64,000 nucleotides of DNA from an uncultured Subdoligranulum sp. GTDB taxonomy: Bacteria; Bacillota; Clostridia; Oscillospirales; Ruminococcaceae. The stretch is taken from positions 2,348,481-2,412,480 of the forward strand of contig NZ_OZ007030.1 in NCBI RefSeq assembly GCF_963931595.1, in the 5' to 3' direction. Below the pieces are notes generated by a model, which saw only the letters and a list, made by a program, of their open reading frames with translations, was not told the DNA's origin and ran no database searches. The translations under genes were made by a program, and so were the position numbers. How positions within the stretch are numbered: position 1 is the stretch's first letter; each line of letters starts with the position of its first letter. Below are positions 8,303 through 18,437 of the stretch, piece by piece.

Positions 8303-9640
8303 TCATCCTTTCAGTCGCTCGTCGGGCTTAGTGGTCATCAGGCGGTAGAGCTGCGTATCCCTGGGGAAGCTGTTGGTAAAGGGCACCAGATTACCTGCGC
8401 AGCGGATCAGCCCGCAGCCAGCCGGCACGTTGGTGATGTACCCCAGCTGGGTGTCCGAAATGTTCAGAAGTTTGGCCAGTTCCGCCCGGTCGGTGGCGCT
8501 CTGGTTGAGCATGATCAGGAACTCCGAGTTTGCCAGCATCAACCTGGCCGTATCGGAGCGCAGCAACTCATCCACGTTCTGCGTCATGCCGGTGATCAGG
8601 CCGTTGTACTTACGGATGCGCTTCCACAGTTTGTAGAAGAAATTGGCGCTGTACTCGTACCGGAACAGGATGTAGAACTCATCGCAGAAGATCCGGGTGC
8701 GGTGCCCTCGCTTCCAGTTCTGGATCACACGGTTGTAGATGGCATCCAGCGTCACCAGCATCCCGAGGGGCATCAGCTGCTCGCCCAGTTCCCGGATATC
8801 GTAGACAATGATGCGCGCCTTGGTATCCACGTTGGTGGGCTGGGCAAAGGTGCCCAGGGTGCCTGTGATGAAGAGTTCGGAGGAGATGGCCAGCCCCTGC
8901 GCTTCCGGTTCCGGCTGCATCTTGAGCAGGCGGTAGAAATCTTTCAGAGTGGGGACCGCCCCCTTATACCCGTTGCGGACATAGGGCATATAGACCTGCT
9001 CCGTGCAGCGGCCCAGGATGGATTTTTCCTTGGCCGTGACCAGCCCGCTGCCGATCAGCTGCTCAAACAGGGACAGCACAAACTCGCTTTTGGACACAAT
9101 GGGGTTGCGCTCGTCACCATAGGCGCGGTCCATATCCAGCGCATTGATGTGGGTGTCCGATGTAGCCGAGATGCGGATGACCTCGCCGCCGAAGGCTTCC
9201 ACCAGATGTCCGAACTCGGATTCCACGTCCAGGATCAAAATATCATCCTCCGTGGACAGGGCGATCTGCGCGATCTCCTCTTTGGCGCTCATGGACTTGC
9301 CGGAGCCGGATACGCCCAGGCGGAAGCTGTTGCCGTTAAGCAGCTGTCGGCGATCCACCACGATGCGGTTCCGGCTGACGGTGTTCTGACCATAGTAGAG
9401 TCCATGGCTCTGCATAATTTCCTGGGCTCGGAACGGGATGAGTACCGCCGTGCTCTCGGTGGTCAGGGTGCGCAGCGCCTCGATGCGCCGCAGCCCGTAG
9501 GGCAGCACAGTGTCCAGACCGTCCCGCTGCTGCCAGCGCAGCGTGGAAAGCTGGCACAGGTGCTTGCGGGCAACGGAAAGCAACGATTCGGTATCATCAT
9601 CCAGCTGTTCCTTGGTTCCCGCCATGTGGACGAGGGTAAC
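8303..9640 (-). pseudogene. virB4, 3' part only (deletion remnant, copy A)
   Basis: About 445 C-terminal residues of a VirB4/TraE-type conjugation ATPase, nearly identical to the C-terminal half of the intact paralogue at 22695-25034. It includes the Walker A loop (VSGSGKSMSAKE) and Walker B region (IFCDEFYILF). Homology stops abruptly at 9640, where sequence switches to parM. The N-terminal half and any start signal are missing; the first ATG (9625) is an internal Met. It is non-functional for mating-channel assembly unless complemented. Confidence 0.88.
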
Positions 9641-9643
9641 ATA

Positions 9644-10107
9644 GACGGTTCGCCCGTCAGCAGGTCGGGCTGCGTCATGAGCGCCGTGAAGCCTTGGGGG
9701 AAGAGAAGCACGTCCTCGATCGTGACGCAGTACGTCTTGCCTTCGTAGCCAAATTTGGTCGGTTGGCCTACATTGCGCAGCAGGTATTTGCGGAAGGCGG
9801 GTTTCTCGCGGCCATAGCTGGTCAGGGGCAGCCCTGCCGCGATGGTCACGCTGCCCTCACGGGGCGCGCTGCGGGCCTGCAATTCCTGCGCGATTGCAGC
9901 CAGCGTCAGCAGGTAGTAGTTGTCGTTGGCGGTCTTGTCCCGCTGGATCGGCTGCCGCCCGCTGCCGCAAACAAAAAAACACCCGCCGAGCGCAAGCACG
10001 TTCTGGCGGGTGTAGGGTTCACGGTCACTGAAAGGTGTAATGCCTGCTGGGAAGGAGCAGTTTCGGGTTTTGATGGCGTAAAAGCCGTGGTCGATGCCAA
10101 TGATCAT
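9644..10107 (-). pseudogene. parM-like gene, 5' part fused to virB4 remnant
   Basis: The first ~155 residues of a ParM/StbA-type actin-like partition ATPase (starts MIIGIDHGFYAIKTR), closely matching 37553-38476. Homology ends near residue 155 at GEPS, before the second phosphate-binding motif (MDIGGWTVD in the intact copy). The frame then runs on into virB4 DNA in a wrong frame until 9463. ATG 10107 has GAGG upstream. Truncation removes half of the ATPase fold, so it is inactive. Confidence 0.85.
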
Positions 10108-10270
10108 GGAAAACCTCGCTTTCTTTGATTTGTATATATTCGTATCTATCTACAAGGCCAGTTTTCCAGCCAAATAGCAATGTGGATAAAGGAAATGAAC
10201 CCGGTATTCAGCAATGCCAAGCATCGGGTTCTCTGCCTTTAAATACATGTTGTATCAGTTAATTCGTCAC

Positions 10271-10316
10271 AAGAGGGAATGGCGATGGCAGAATTCTGCC
10301 ATCGCCATTCCCTCTT
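10271..10316. repeat. 46-bp perfect palindrome downstream of the CGTase-like gene
   Basis: Two 23-bp arms meet at a central GAATTC with no loop. It lies 30 bp past the stop of the amylase gene (minus strand). It could act as a terminator or mRNA-stabilising 3' end, but no clear T-run follows on either strand. Confidence 0.75.
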
Positions 10317-10345
10317 AATGGGGAGATAACACGCTATGAGATTGA

Positions 10346-12610
10346 TCAGTTCCGCCAATAGTACAGCTCAGTGTCAACGCTGCCTGCACTGTCAGGCGAA
10401 GATGTTATAACTCGATTCTCGCCGCTTTCCCATGTGATCGCGCCCGTAGAATCTTTCTTGATGAATTTGAACTCAATTTGGGTTCCAGCGGGGACGCTGA
10501 CCGGCAGGAACCATTCCGGGTAATTGGGATTCAACAATGCTTCCGTACAGTTATCAGGATCCCAATTGCCGAGTTCCGGGATATTACCAACGATATAGAT
10601 GTTCTCGCCATAGTTCGTTTCTGCCTGAACATGGAATATCACCTGGTTTTGATCTCCCGACAAAACATTGTATGTAAAACTGTTACTGGTCGCCCCATCC
10701 TTTGTGACGGTGATGTCGTTGTACCCAGGCGTCGCATTCTCAGGCACTGTAGTAACGATCTCTGTTGCGCTATTTTCAATGACTGTCGCGGGCGTACCAC
10801 CAAAATTGACAGTCACATTTCCGTCAAGCCCATCGCCATAGATATATACTTTGTTGCCAGCGCGTCCCATTGTAGAGATCACATTGCCGATCTGTGGTGC
10901 GGATGCAGAGCTGTCATACTGCCAGACACAAACCGCGCCGCCAGGAAGCGTGAAAGAGGAAGAATTGTTGATTTCTGTTCCGGAACTAACCGTGATAGAC
11001 GATCCATCCAGCATACCATTCAGGTAATCGGAATACTCGCCAGCCGGGAGCATTGTCTCAACGCCATCGATGGTAAAACTCGCGTCAGGTTGCCGGTTCA
11101 CTGCAACCAGCACAACGTCATCATAGAACTGGCGTTCATACACCAAAACATCGTCACTGCTATACCGAATCACGGTCGTTCCGTATGCCAATGCATCGTT
11201 ATCCTGGCGCAAATCAGACAATTCACCAATCAGCTGATACGCAGTGGTTGTCGTATCAAACGCGCTGTCGGTTTGCATAAAGATCCGGCCGGCAACATCA
11301 CTGCCATCTGCCGGAACAATATACTGCTCCGTACCATAGTAAATGTTCGGAATGCCGCGGGACGTAAGAAGCGTAGCAAGCGCCGCATTGTAAGTTTTCT
11401 GGCTGCGCTGGGTATAGCCGAATCTGCTCACGTCATGGTTGTCAAGGAATGTTACGGTTTGATTTTCGTAATCATAGTCCTCCTGCGTATACTCCATCAT
11501 GTTTCCAAAATCGGACATCGTGGTCGAGAAATCGCCGAAGGTCGTGGAAGCAGCGCGGTAGTATTCAAAATCCAGATTGTTGATACCGGTCTGCTTTGGG
11601 AAATATACATATTCATCGTATTTGGGATCGGGGCGGCCAATAAAGAATTCGCCAAACTGGGTGATGGTGTTGCTGGAGTCAACTGCATCTTTCAGCCCCT
11701 TGGCAAACGCTGCATCCATGTGTAGCGTGGCATCGTGCCGGATGCCGTTGATGCCCATGTTTGCCCAGAACAGCGTTGCTTCTTCCAGGTATTCTGCAAC
11801 TTCCCCATTTTCCTGCGAGAAATCAGCCAGAGACCCCAAGTCTTTATACCGATATCCGAATCTGCTGCTGTCGTCACCTCTGTCTCCCAAGCCGTGGAAC
11901 CAGCCGTTCGTATCGTTTTGCGGGTCTGCAATCAAATTTTCGACCAGTCCGTCGCCATTGTAGTCATACGGTTCGCCATTTTCGTCAAATGCAAACGAAC
12001 CATCTTCCTTCCGGTCTGGCTCATAGAGTTTCCCGTCTTCAGGGATATTCCCAGCAGTAGGATTCATTTCACGGCTTGTATGATTTGTCACGAAGTCGAT
12101 AATCAGTTTGATGCCGTTTTCGTGAAGTGCATCGCGTAATTCTTTGAATTCGTTCAGCGTACCAAAATGTTTGTTGGTGGCAAAATAGTTTCGCACATGG
12201 TAACCGTGGAAGCTGGTCCAACGGTCATAGCTGCCGTCGCTCTGATAGTCGATAATTTCGGTGTCACGGTTCTCATATGGAGCGGAAATCCAGACAGCCG
12301 TCACCCCCATCCCTTTTAGGTACGGGATCTTTTCGATAATACCAGCCCAGTCGCCTCCTTGGTATAGCTTCAAGTCATCTCCGGTACCATCATAAAGCGT
12401 TGCATCAAATCCGTCGGGCACATTGTTACTCGTGTCTCCGTCATAAAAACGGTCGGTAATAATTTGATAGATCACATCCTTCGATGTGACCGGGCCCAGA
12501 GCGTCTACGTTTTCTTCCGCTTGGGCAGGCAGCGCCGTCCATAGCAGCATAAACGCCATTAGCAGCGCCAAAATCAGGGAAAGAAGTTTCGTGCTTTTTC
12601 TTTGGGTCAT
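10346..12610 (-). CDS. Secreted GH13 amylase with cyclodextrin glucanotransferase-like architecture
   Basis: 754 residues. A signal peptide ends near residue 31 (LPAQA). The GH13 barrel carries DFVTNHT (172-178), nucleophile Asp293 in GIRHDATLHM, acid/base Glu321 in QFGEFF and Asp393 in FLDNHDVSRF. An all-beta C domain, an IPT/TIG-like domain (about 565-650) and a C-terminal CBM20-type starch-binding domain (about 655-754, GNIPELGNWD) follow. This is the domain order and length of CGTases and maltogenic amylases; which product it makes cannot be told from sequence alone. It is the last gene of the starch locus, 11 bp after the LacI gene, with AAGGAGG before the ATG. Confidence 0.9.
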   Translation of the reverse strand: MTQRKSTKLLSLILALLMAFMLLWTALPAQAEENVDALGPVTSKDVIYQIITDRFYDGDTSNNVPDGFDATLYDGTGDDLKLYQGGDWAGIIEKIPYLKGMGVTAVWISAPYENRDTEIIDYQSDGSYDRWTSFHGYHVRNYFATNKHFGTLNEFKELRDALHENGIKLIIDFVTNHTSREMNPTAGNIPEDGKLYEPDRKEDGSFAFDENGEPYDYNGDGLVENLIADPQNDTNGWFHGLGDRGDDSSRFGYRYKDLGSLADFSQENGEVAEYLEEATLFWANMGINGIRHDATLHMDAAFAKGLKDAVDSSNTITQFGEFFIGRPDPKYDEYVYFPKQTGINNLDFEYYRAASTTFGDFSTTMSDFGNMMEYTQEDYDYENQTVTFLDNHDVSRFGYTQRSQKTYNAALATLLTSRGIPNIYYGTEQYIVPADGSDVAGRIFMQTDSAFDTTTTAYQLIGELSDLRQDNDALAYGTTVIRYSSDDVLVYERQFYDDVVLVAVNRQPDASFTIDGVETMLPAGEYSDYLNGMLDGSSITVSSGTEINNSSSFTLPGGAVCVWQYDSSASAPQIGNVISTMGRAGNKVYIYGDGLDGNVTVNFGGTPATVIENSATEIVTTVPENATPGYNDITVTKDGATSNSFTYNVLSGDQNQVIFHVQAETNYGENIYIVGNIPELGNWDPDNCTEALLNPNYPEWFLPVSVPAGTQIEFKFIKKDSTGAITWESGENRVITSSPDSAGSVDTELYYWRN

Positions 12611-12621
12611 AGTACCCTCCT

Positions 12622-13626
12622 TTACTTCTTCATGGTGGATTGACGTTCAATCAGCAGTGGCAGTGTAGACTGGGATTGCACCACCAGCTGCGGTTTCCGA
12701 ATTCTTCGGAGAACGATTTTGGCTGCCTGTTCCCCCATGTCATACATATCCAGGTTCACGACGGTAAGCTGCGGTTCCAGTACTTTGGAGAAAGGGAAAT
12801 CGTCAAACGTGATGACGGCTGCTTTTTCCGGGATCTTGACCCCAGCATCCTGCAGGGCTTTTACGCAGCCGAATGCGATATACTGGTTTGCACAGATGAT
12901 CGCGTTTGGCGGTTCGGGAAGGGCCAGCAGTTTATGTACAGCTGCACGGCCGCCGGCGCTTGTCGGCTCCCCGCACTGCACATAACCCGCCGGGACATTC
13001 TCGTTCAGGGTCGCCAACACGCCGCTCAGACGGTGCGCCGAAATCGTATCCTCCTGCGGTCCGCCGATAAAAGCGATCCGGTCATATCCGCAGTTCCACA
13101 AATGCGTGACCGCAATTTGCCCGGCCACACAATTGTTGGTATCGATCCAGCAAAGCTGATTCGAGAAATCCGGCATACCAACCACGATATAAGGCAGCTT
13201 CACCTGTACCAGCAGCTTGGCCACCTCCTTCGAGACAACCGAAGCGTGCAGGATCGCCCCATCCACAAACTCGCTGCAGAGCAGCGTGGAAAAGTCCTGC
13301 ACCAGGGATTCGGCGCTGCTTTGCCGGATGATAAGACCATATCCTTTTTGAGACAGCGCATTCTCCGCGCCGGAAAGGATCTCGAACAGATGCGGATTGT
13401 CAAACCCGACGCCGTGCTGCATTTCTGCCAGGAAAAGAATGTTTCTGGTCTGCCTGGTGGCAAAACTCTGTGCCCTCCGATTCGGGCTGTACCCCAGCTC
13501 CTGAATCACGGCGCGAACGCGATCCTTGGTCCCCTGAGAAATGGAATACGAATCGCTCAGCACTTTGGATACGGTTGCCTTGGATACACCCGCCGCTGCC
13601 GCGACATCCTGGATGGTGACGCTCAT
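12622..13626 (-). CDS. LacI-family transcriptional regulator of the starch locus
   Basis: 334 residues. The LacI HTH (VTIQDVAAAAGVSKATVSKV) is at residues 3-22, followed by the hinge helix and a periplasmic-binding-protein-like sugar domain. The start MSVTIQ at 13626 overlaps the stop of the upstream GH13 gene by four bases (ATGA). A CcpA- or MalR-like role sensing maltodextrin is likely. The palindrome GAAACCGGTTTC at 19721-19732 is a good operator candidate. Confidence 0.9.
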   Translation of the reverse strand: MSVTIQDVAAAAGVSKATVSKVLSDSYSISQGTKDRVRAVIQELGYSPNRRAQSFATRQTRNILFLAEMQHGVGFDNPHLFEILSGAENALSQKGYGLIIRQSSAESLVQDFSTLLCSEFVDGAILHASVVSKEVAKLLVQVKLPYIVVGMPDFSNQLCWIDTNNCVAGQIAVTHLWNCGYDRIAFIGGPQEDTISAHRLSGVLATLNENVPAGYVQCGEPTSAGGRAAVHKLLALPEPPNAIICANQYIAFGCVKALQDAGVKIPEKAAVITFDDFPFSKVLEPQLTVVNLDMYDMGEQAAKIVLRRIRKPQLVVQSQSTLPLLIERQSTMKK

Positions 13627-15350
13627 TTTCTGATTTCCTCTTTCATCACAGCAAAGCCCATTGGCTGCAGTTGGTTTTCCTGCAGGCCGGTTTGCCACAA
13701 AACGGTTTTTCCAGCCGCGTCAACCGGAAGGCTGGCGGCAGTATTCTGGTTGTTGAGAACCACAGTGATTCTGGTTCGGTCGTCCTGGCGGCAGTACGCA
13801 TAAAGCCCGCCCTCCGCACAGATCGTTTGATATTCACCGCGGCAGAGCACCGGATTTTCACGGCGAAGATGGATCGCCTGGCGGTAAAAATCCTCCAGCG
13901 GTTCATGGCGCGAAGACCAGTCCATAGGATGCCGATACTCCGCTTCCTGGATACCGGTAATGCCGCGTTCATCACCGTAGAACACGGACGGTATCCCCAC
14001 AAAAGTCATCTGGAACAGGACAGCCAGTTTCATTTTTTCTTCGTTACTGCCACAGAGGGAATAAAAGCGGCTGACATCGTGACTGTCCAGCAGATTCAAC
14101 TGTGCGTATAAAACAGGAAGTTTATACCGCATCCGCATATTGGTCACTCTGCCATCAAACTGGGCTGCGTCGATGGACTGCTCGGCAAAAAAGCGCCGGC
14201 AATGTTTGCGGAAATCATAATTCATGGTGGAGTCGAACATATCCCCGCCAAGCCAGTGCTGGGCGGTCTCCCACACCTCGCCGATCAGGATGCAATCGGG
14301 GTTTTCCTGCTTGACAGCCTTGCGGAAGCTGCGCCAAAAATCGTCATTGATTTCGCTTGCCACGTCCAGTCGCCAGCCGTCGATGCCGAATTCCCGCACC
14401 CAGTAGCGGCCGACCTTGCAGAAGTAGTCTACCACTTCCGGGTTTCTCGTGTTGGTTTTGGGCATCATCCGCTCGTACCCAAAGCACTCGTAATCCGGGT
14501 AGGCTTCCGGGTCGTCCGGACGGCGGACGGGAAACGTCAGGCGATAAAACCAATCCTTGTAGGCGGAATCCTCCCCTTTTTGGATCACATCCTCAAAAGC
14601 AAAGAAATGCCATCCCACATGATTGAACACCCCGTCTATAATAACGCGCATATCCTTGGCATGGCAGGCATCGACCAGCTGGCGGAATTCCTCATTCGTT
14701 CCGAAGCAGGGATCAATATGAAAGTAATCCACGAGATCGTACTTGTGATATTCCCCCGCCGCGAAAATCGGATTCATATAGATACAGTTGATGCCAAGGC
14801 TGGCAATGTGATCCAGATTTTCAAGCACGCCGCGGATCGTCCCGCCATGTTTGCCGCGGCAGGTCTCGCCGTTCCAGTCTTTTTCGGTTTCCTTGTCGGA
14901 AATATACCGATGGGCGGTAGCAAAGCTGTCCGGGAAGATGTTATACACAACAGCATCCCTGGCCCATGCTGGCGGCGCGGCGATATCGGCAGGATGGTTG
15001 TAGGGCAGCTGATAATACTCCGATCGGTCGTCAACGCGGTGGTCCGAAAAGAAATCGCCATAATACAAAAGTTTGCGGTCGCCGTCGTCCAGTTCGAAAT
15101 AATAGCAGATGCGTTTGTAGGGGCTGTCCAGGATCACCTGATAGTAATCAAACCATTCGTCCTGCGCTTCCAGCGACATCTCGACACTGGAAAAAATCAC
15201 AGGGGTCACCCGGCACGAGCGATCTGCATAGTACAGGGTACACGCCTTCAGATCGCCCCGTCCTGCACGCAGGCGGAAAACAACATGGCTTGGGTCAAGT
15301 CCGTGCGCATCCTGTGACATGGGAATGTGTTTCACGGCTTGCAGATTCAT
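13623..15350 (-). CDS. GH13 neopullulanase/cyclomaltodextrinase-type enzyme (cytoplasmic)
   Basis: 575 residues, no signal peptide. An N-terminal CBM34-like beta domain (1-125) is followed by a GH13_20-type barrel with DGVFNHV (239-245), nucleophile Asp329 (GWRLDVASE), acid/base Glu358 (GEVWE) and Asp425 (LLDSHDVSRF). These enzymes cut cyclodextrins, pullulan and maltodextrins inside the cell. It lies between the importer genes and the regulator, which suggests it processes imported oligosaccharides. Start ATG 15350 has GAGAGGTGAG upstream. Confidence 0.92.
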   Translation of the reverse strand: MNLQAVKHIPMSQDAHGLDPSHVVFRLRAGRGDLKACTLYYADRSCRVTPVIFSSVEMSLEAQDEWFDYYQVILDSPYKRICYYFELDDGDRKLLYYGDFFSDHRVDDRSEYYQLPYNHPADIAAPPAWARDAVVYNIFPDSFATAHRYISDKETEKDWNGETCRGKHGGTIRGVLENLDHIASLGINCIYMNPIFAAGEYHKYDLVDYFHIDPCFGTNEEFRQLVDACHAKDMRVIIDGVFNHVGWHFFAFEDVIQKGEDSAYKDWFYRLTFPVRRPDDPEAYPDYECFGYERMMPKTNTRNPEVVDYFCKVGRYWVREFGIDGWRLDVASEINDDFWRSFRKAVKQENPDCILIGEVWETAQHWLGGDMFDSTMNYDFRKHCRRFFAEQSIDAAQFDGRVTNMRMRYKLPVLYAQLNLLDSHDVSRFYSLCGSNEEKMKLAVLFQMTFVGIPSVFYGDERGITGIQEAEYRHPMDWSSRHEPLEDFYRQAIHLRRENPVLCRGEYQTICAEGGLYAYCRQDDRTRITVVLNNQNTAASLPVDAAGKTVLWQTGLQENQLQPMGFAVMKEEIRK

Positions 15351-15366
15351 CTATTTCTCACCTCTC

Positions 15367-16221
15367 TTATCCCTTGACGCCGCCCGCTGTCAGGCCGGAA
15401 GTCATATGTTTCTGTATGGAGAAGAACACGATCAAAATCGGCAGGCTGACGACTAGGGAGGCTGCCGCAAAAATCGGCCAGCTTCCGCTAATCTCTGTCG
15501 CCTGCAGCGAGTACAGGCCCGCCGCGAGCGTATAGTTTCCCGCCCCGGTCATAAAGGTCGTTGCAAACAGGTACTCATTCCAGACATAAATCAGGATCTG
15601 GACGGCCGTAACCAGAATGCTTGGCTTTGCCAGCGGCAGCACGATGCGGGTCACGATTTGTACGTTGTTGGCTCCGTCAATGGCGGCAGCTTCCTCGATT
15701 TCCAGAGGGATGGTATCAAAATACCCTTTCATATTCAGCAGCCCGAACTCCGCCATTGTACCGGTGTAGATCAGGATCAGACCCAGCTTGCTGTCTACCA
15801 GCCCCATCGGGCTGAGCAGGCGGTAGATGGCAAACATGGACAGGACCGACGGGAACGAATACAGCAAAACCAGTATCTTCAGGATCGGTTTGCGGCCCCG
15901 GAAACGCTTTCTGGAAAACACATAGGCTGCCGGCACCGATACGACCAGGCAGATCGCCACCGTGGAAACCGCCAGGATCAGCGTGTTCTTGAACCACAGC
16001 ATGACTGGTTCTTCGTTAAAGACGGCGATATAATTATCCAGGGTAAAGTGTTCCGGGATAAAACGGAAATTGGAACTTAACAGGCTGTTGTCTGCGTTGA
16101 AGGATACCGATAGCGCGTACAGGATAGGGATCAGCGTTCCAAAGCACAGAAGAATAAAGAACAGATGAAGGAATGTGTGTCCAACGGCCTGCTTGACCTT
16201 GCGCCTAGTATGCAGCGTCAT
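15367..16221 (-). CDS. Maltodextrin ABC transporter permease, MalG type
   Basis: 284-residue inner-membrane permease with about six hydrophobic segments and the EAA loop (EIEEAAAIDGANNVQIVTRI) near residues 178-197, which docks with the ATPase. It starts 4 bp after malF's stop, behind AAGGAGG. No ATPase gene is present in the locus, so it probably uses a shared MsmX-type ATPase encoded elsewhere. Confidence 0.92.
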   Translation of the reverse strand: MTLHTRRKVKQAVGHTFLHLFFILLCFGTLIPILYALSVSFNADNSLLSSNFRFIPEHFTLDNYIAVFNEEPVMLWFKNTLILAVSTVAICLVVSVPAAYVFSRKRFRGRKPILKILVLLYSFPSVLSMFAIYRLLSPMGLVDSKLGLILIYTGTMAEFGLLNMKGYFDTIPLEIEEAAAIDGANNVQIVTRIVLPLAKPSILVTAVQILIYVWNEYLFATTFMTGAGNYTLAAGLYSLQATEISGSWPIFAAASLVVSLPILIVFFSIQKHMTSGLTAGGVKG

Positions 16222-16225
16222 AAAA

Positions 16226-17113
16226 TCATTCCTCCTTCCGTTTGCGGTTGGTCAGCAGCGAAAAAGCGATCAACACAATAAAGATGATCATGGAAACAGC
16301 GGAACTGTATCCGTAATTGTTGGTGATGAACGCATTTTCGTGGGCATAGGTCAGGATCGTATGGATATTTGCCCCCGTTTTGGCTCCTGACTGCTGTGTC
16401 AACAAGTAAACAACGTCGAATTGCTTAAATGTTGTGAATATCGTGATCAACACGGAGGGAGCAATGATTCCTTTGATTTCTGGGATCGTAATGTAAATGG
16501 CCCGCTGGAACCAGTTGGCACCATCCAAAATTGCGCTTTCGTAGTAACTCTGGTCCACCGCCTGAAGCGCGCCATCCATGATCATAATCATGAATGGGAG
16601 TGCCAGCCACAAATTGACGATCGTACAGCAGATGAAAGCAGAGACGTCGTTAGCAAGCCAGCGTACCGCCTGTGATCCCAGCTTTTCCATCCACTGGTTC
16701 AAAAGTCCGAACTGCGAGTTGAACATACCCGTTTTCCAGAGCAGGATCGATACATAGCCCGGTATCGCCCAAGGAATCATCAACAATGTCTTGTAAATAC
16801 GCCGCCCTTTAAAGTTCTTTATGTTGAGCAGGCTGGCCAAGACGAACGCAATCACCAACTGCAGCACCATACTCACAACAGTCCACAGTACCGTTCGCAG
16901 CAGAGCTTCCAGAAAGCCCGAGTCAAAAACAAACAAAGCATCCCGATAATTTTCCAGCCCTACAAATGTGAAGTCAAACCAATGGTAGACGTTCATATTT
17001 GAAAACGAGATATAGGCCGTATACAGGATTGGAAACACTACGATCAGCAAAATCAGAAGCAGCGAAGGTGCGCTGCAGAGATACGCCATCAAGGTGTTTT
17101 TCTTTTTCTTCAT
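16226..17113 (-). CDS. Maltodextrin ABC transporter permease, MalF type
   Basis: 295 residues with six predicted membrane segments and an EAA-type loop (YYESAILDGANWFQRAIYI). ATG 17113 (MKKKKNTLMAYL) is chosen because AAAGGGA lies just upstream; a TTG six codons earlier is less likely. It pairs with the MalG-type gene and the MalE-type lipoprotein in one operon. Confidence 0.92.
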   Translation of the reverse strand: MKKKKNTLMAYLCSAPSLLLILLIVVFPILYTAYISFSNMNVYHWFDFTFVGLENYRDALFVFDSGFLEALLRTVLWTVVSMVLQLVIAFVLASLLNIKNFKGRRIYKTLLMIPWAIPGYVSILLWKTGMFNSQFGLLNQWMEKLGSQAVRWLANDVSAFICCTIVNLWLALPFMIMIMDGALQAVDQSYYESAILDGANWFQRAIYITIPEIKGIIAPSVLITIFTTFKQFDVVYLLTQQSGAKTGANIHTILTYAHENAFITNNYGYSSAVSMIIFIVLIAFSLLTNRKRKEE

Positions 17114-17143
17114 AGGGTCCCTTTCAGCCAAGAATATCGGCCT

Positions 17144-18361
17144 TTACTGCATCTGTGCGATCAGATCCAACGCCTGTTGCTGAGCGGCATCTGCGCTGGT
17201 CTGCACATCCGCACCATTCATATTCACGTCCACCAGCAGGTTCTCCGCCACCGTCCACATAACATCCATTTCCGGCACATTGGGCATGGGGACCGCGTTC
17301 TGTGCCGTTTCGTACATGGCCATGACCATATCGTCCTGCGATACAGTCGGATCATCGTAACAGCTTTCCTTGGCGGGAGCGCAGCCGCTGGCCTGTGCAA
17401 TGGAAATACCGATTTGGTCGCCTGTCAGAACTTCCAGCACTTTTGCTATGGCATCGTGTTTACGTTCCGCAGCAACTTTAAGAACTTGAATGCCCTGCAC
17501 ACCGGAATACGGCGCGATCTGTTTGCCGGTTTCGTCCACGGTGGGCATCGGGGCAATTCCCAGATCAATTCCAGCCTCTCTGGCAGTCGGCACCAGCCAG
17601 GGACCACCAATGGTAGAGTGCGCCTTGCCTTCCCGGAACAGAGTGTTCACGGTTGCGTATTCTCCCTCCGTAGGCATCAATTCCACAAACTTTTTATGAT
17701 ACTCCAGAGCCTTGATTGTGTTCGGGTCATTTAGACCAGGCTCGCCTGCTTCGTTCAAAATATAACCGTCAAATGCATGAAGCCATCCTGCAGCATAATA
17801 GGCCGTGCTATGCTGTTCCACAAATCCGTAATGACCGCCCTGGGTCGTTTCCTGCATATAGCTGTACAGTTCTTCTGTGGTCTGCGGCACCTCGTCATCA
17901 CTCATATAGAGCCGGTTATACATGAAAAGCAGAGTCTCGAAGTAGAGAGGGAGCTGATATACCTCGCCTTTATAGGTGGCGGCTTCAATCGTCATGGGAA
18001 GATACTGATTCAGCGTTTCTTCATCGATAAAGTCGGTGATCGGGGCCAAAATGCCCATCTCTGCATAAACGCCGATCTTATCATGGGCAAAGAAATACAT
18101 ATCCGGCGCAGCATTCGGATCATTGCCGACCATTTTCAACGAGTCTGTCAAACCATCTTTCCGTTCCAGATTCACCACGATGTCAGGTGCAAGCTGGTCC
18201 AGTTCCGCCTGGAGCGCAGCCGCCACCTCATCCTCTTTGTCGTGCCAGATGGTAATGGTAACCGGGCCATCCTCCTGTGCGGTGTCCTGTGAAGAAGAAC
18301 ACGCAGCAAGCATGGTTCCGACCATGCACAAGCTCAGCGATAATGCGATCAGGCGTTTCAT
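17144..18361 (-). CDS. Maltodextrin-binding lipoprotein, MalE type
   Basis: 405-residue extracellular solute-binding protein (SBP family 1). A lipoprotein signal (MLAAC, Cys20) anchors it to the membrane. The body has the MalE-like fold with VTITIWHDKEDE at the start and TLFREGKAHSTIGGPW in the middle. AAGGGGG precedes ATG 18361. It supplies the importer encoded just downstream. Specificity for malto-oligosaccharides is inferred from the neighbouring amylases. Confidence 0.92.
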   Translation of the reverse strand: MKRLIALSLSLCMVGTMLAACSSSQDTAQEDGPVTITIWHDKEDEVAAALQAELDQLAPDIVVNLERKDGLTDSLKMVGNDPNAAPDMYFFAHDKIGVYAEMGILAPITDFIDEETLNQYLPMTIEAATYKGEVYQLPLYFETLLFMYNRLYMSDDEVPQTTEELYSYMQETTQGGHYGFVEQHSTAYYAAGWLHAFDGYILNEAGEPGLNDPNTIKALEYHKKFVELMPTEGEYATVNTLFREGKAHSTIGGPWLVPTAREAGIDLGIAPMPTVDETGKQIAPYSGVQGIQVLKVAAERKHDAIAKVLEVLTGDQIGISIAQASGCAPAKESCYDDPTVSQDDMVMAMYETAQNAVPMPNVPEMDVMWTVAENLLVDVNMNGADVQTSADAAQQQALDLIAQMQ

Positions 18362-18401
18362 TAGTATCCCCCTTTTTGTTGATGTTGATTTTTGAGCAAA
18401 A

Positions 18402-18430
18402 GCGGCGCAGGCTTTTTATGCCTGCGCCGC
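18402..18430 (-). terminator. Hairpin between starch-binding protein gene and malE
   Basis: Perfect 11-bp arms (GCGGCGCAGGC / GCCTGCGCCGC) are followed by TTTT on the minus strand, just past the stop at 18438. In this position it may act as a partial terminator, setting more surface binding protein than importer. Confidence 0.75.
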
Positions 18431-18437
18431 TACAGTT

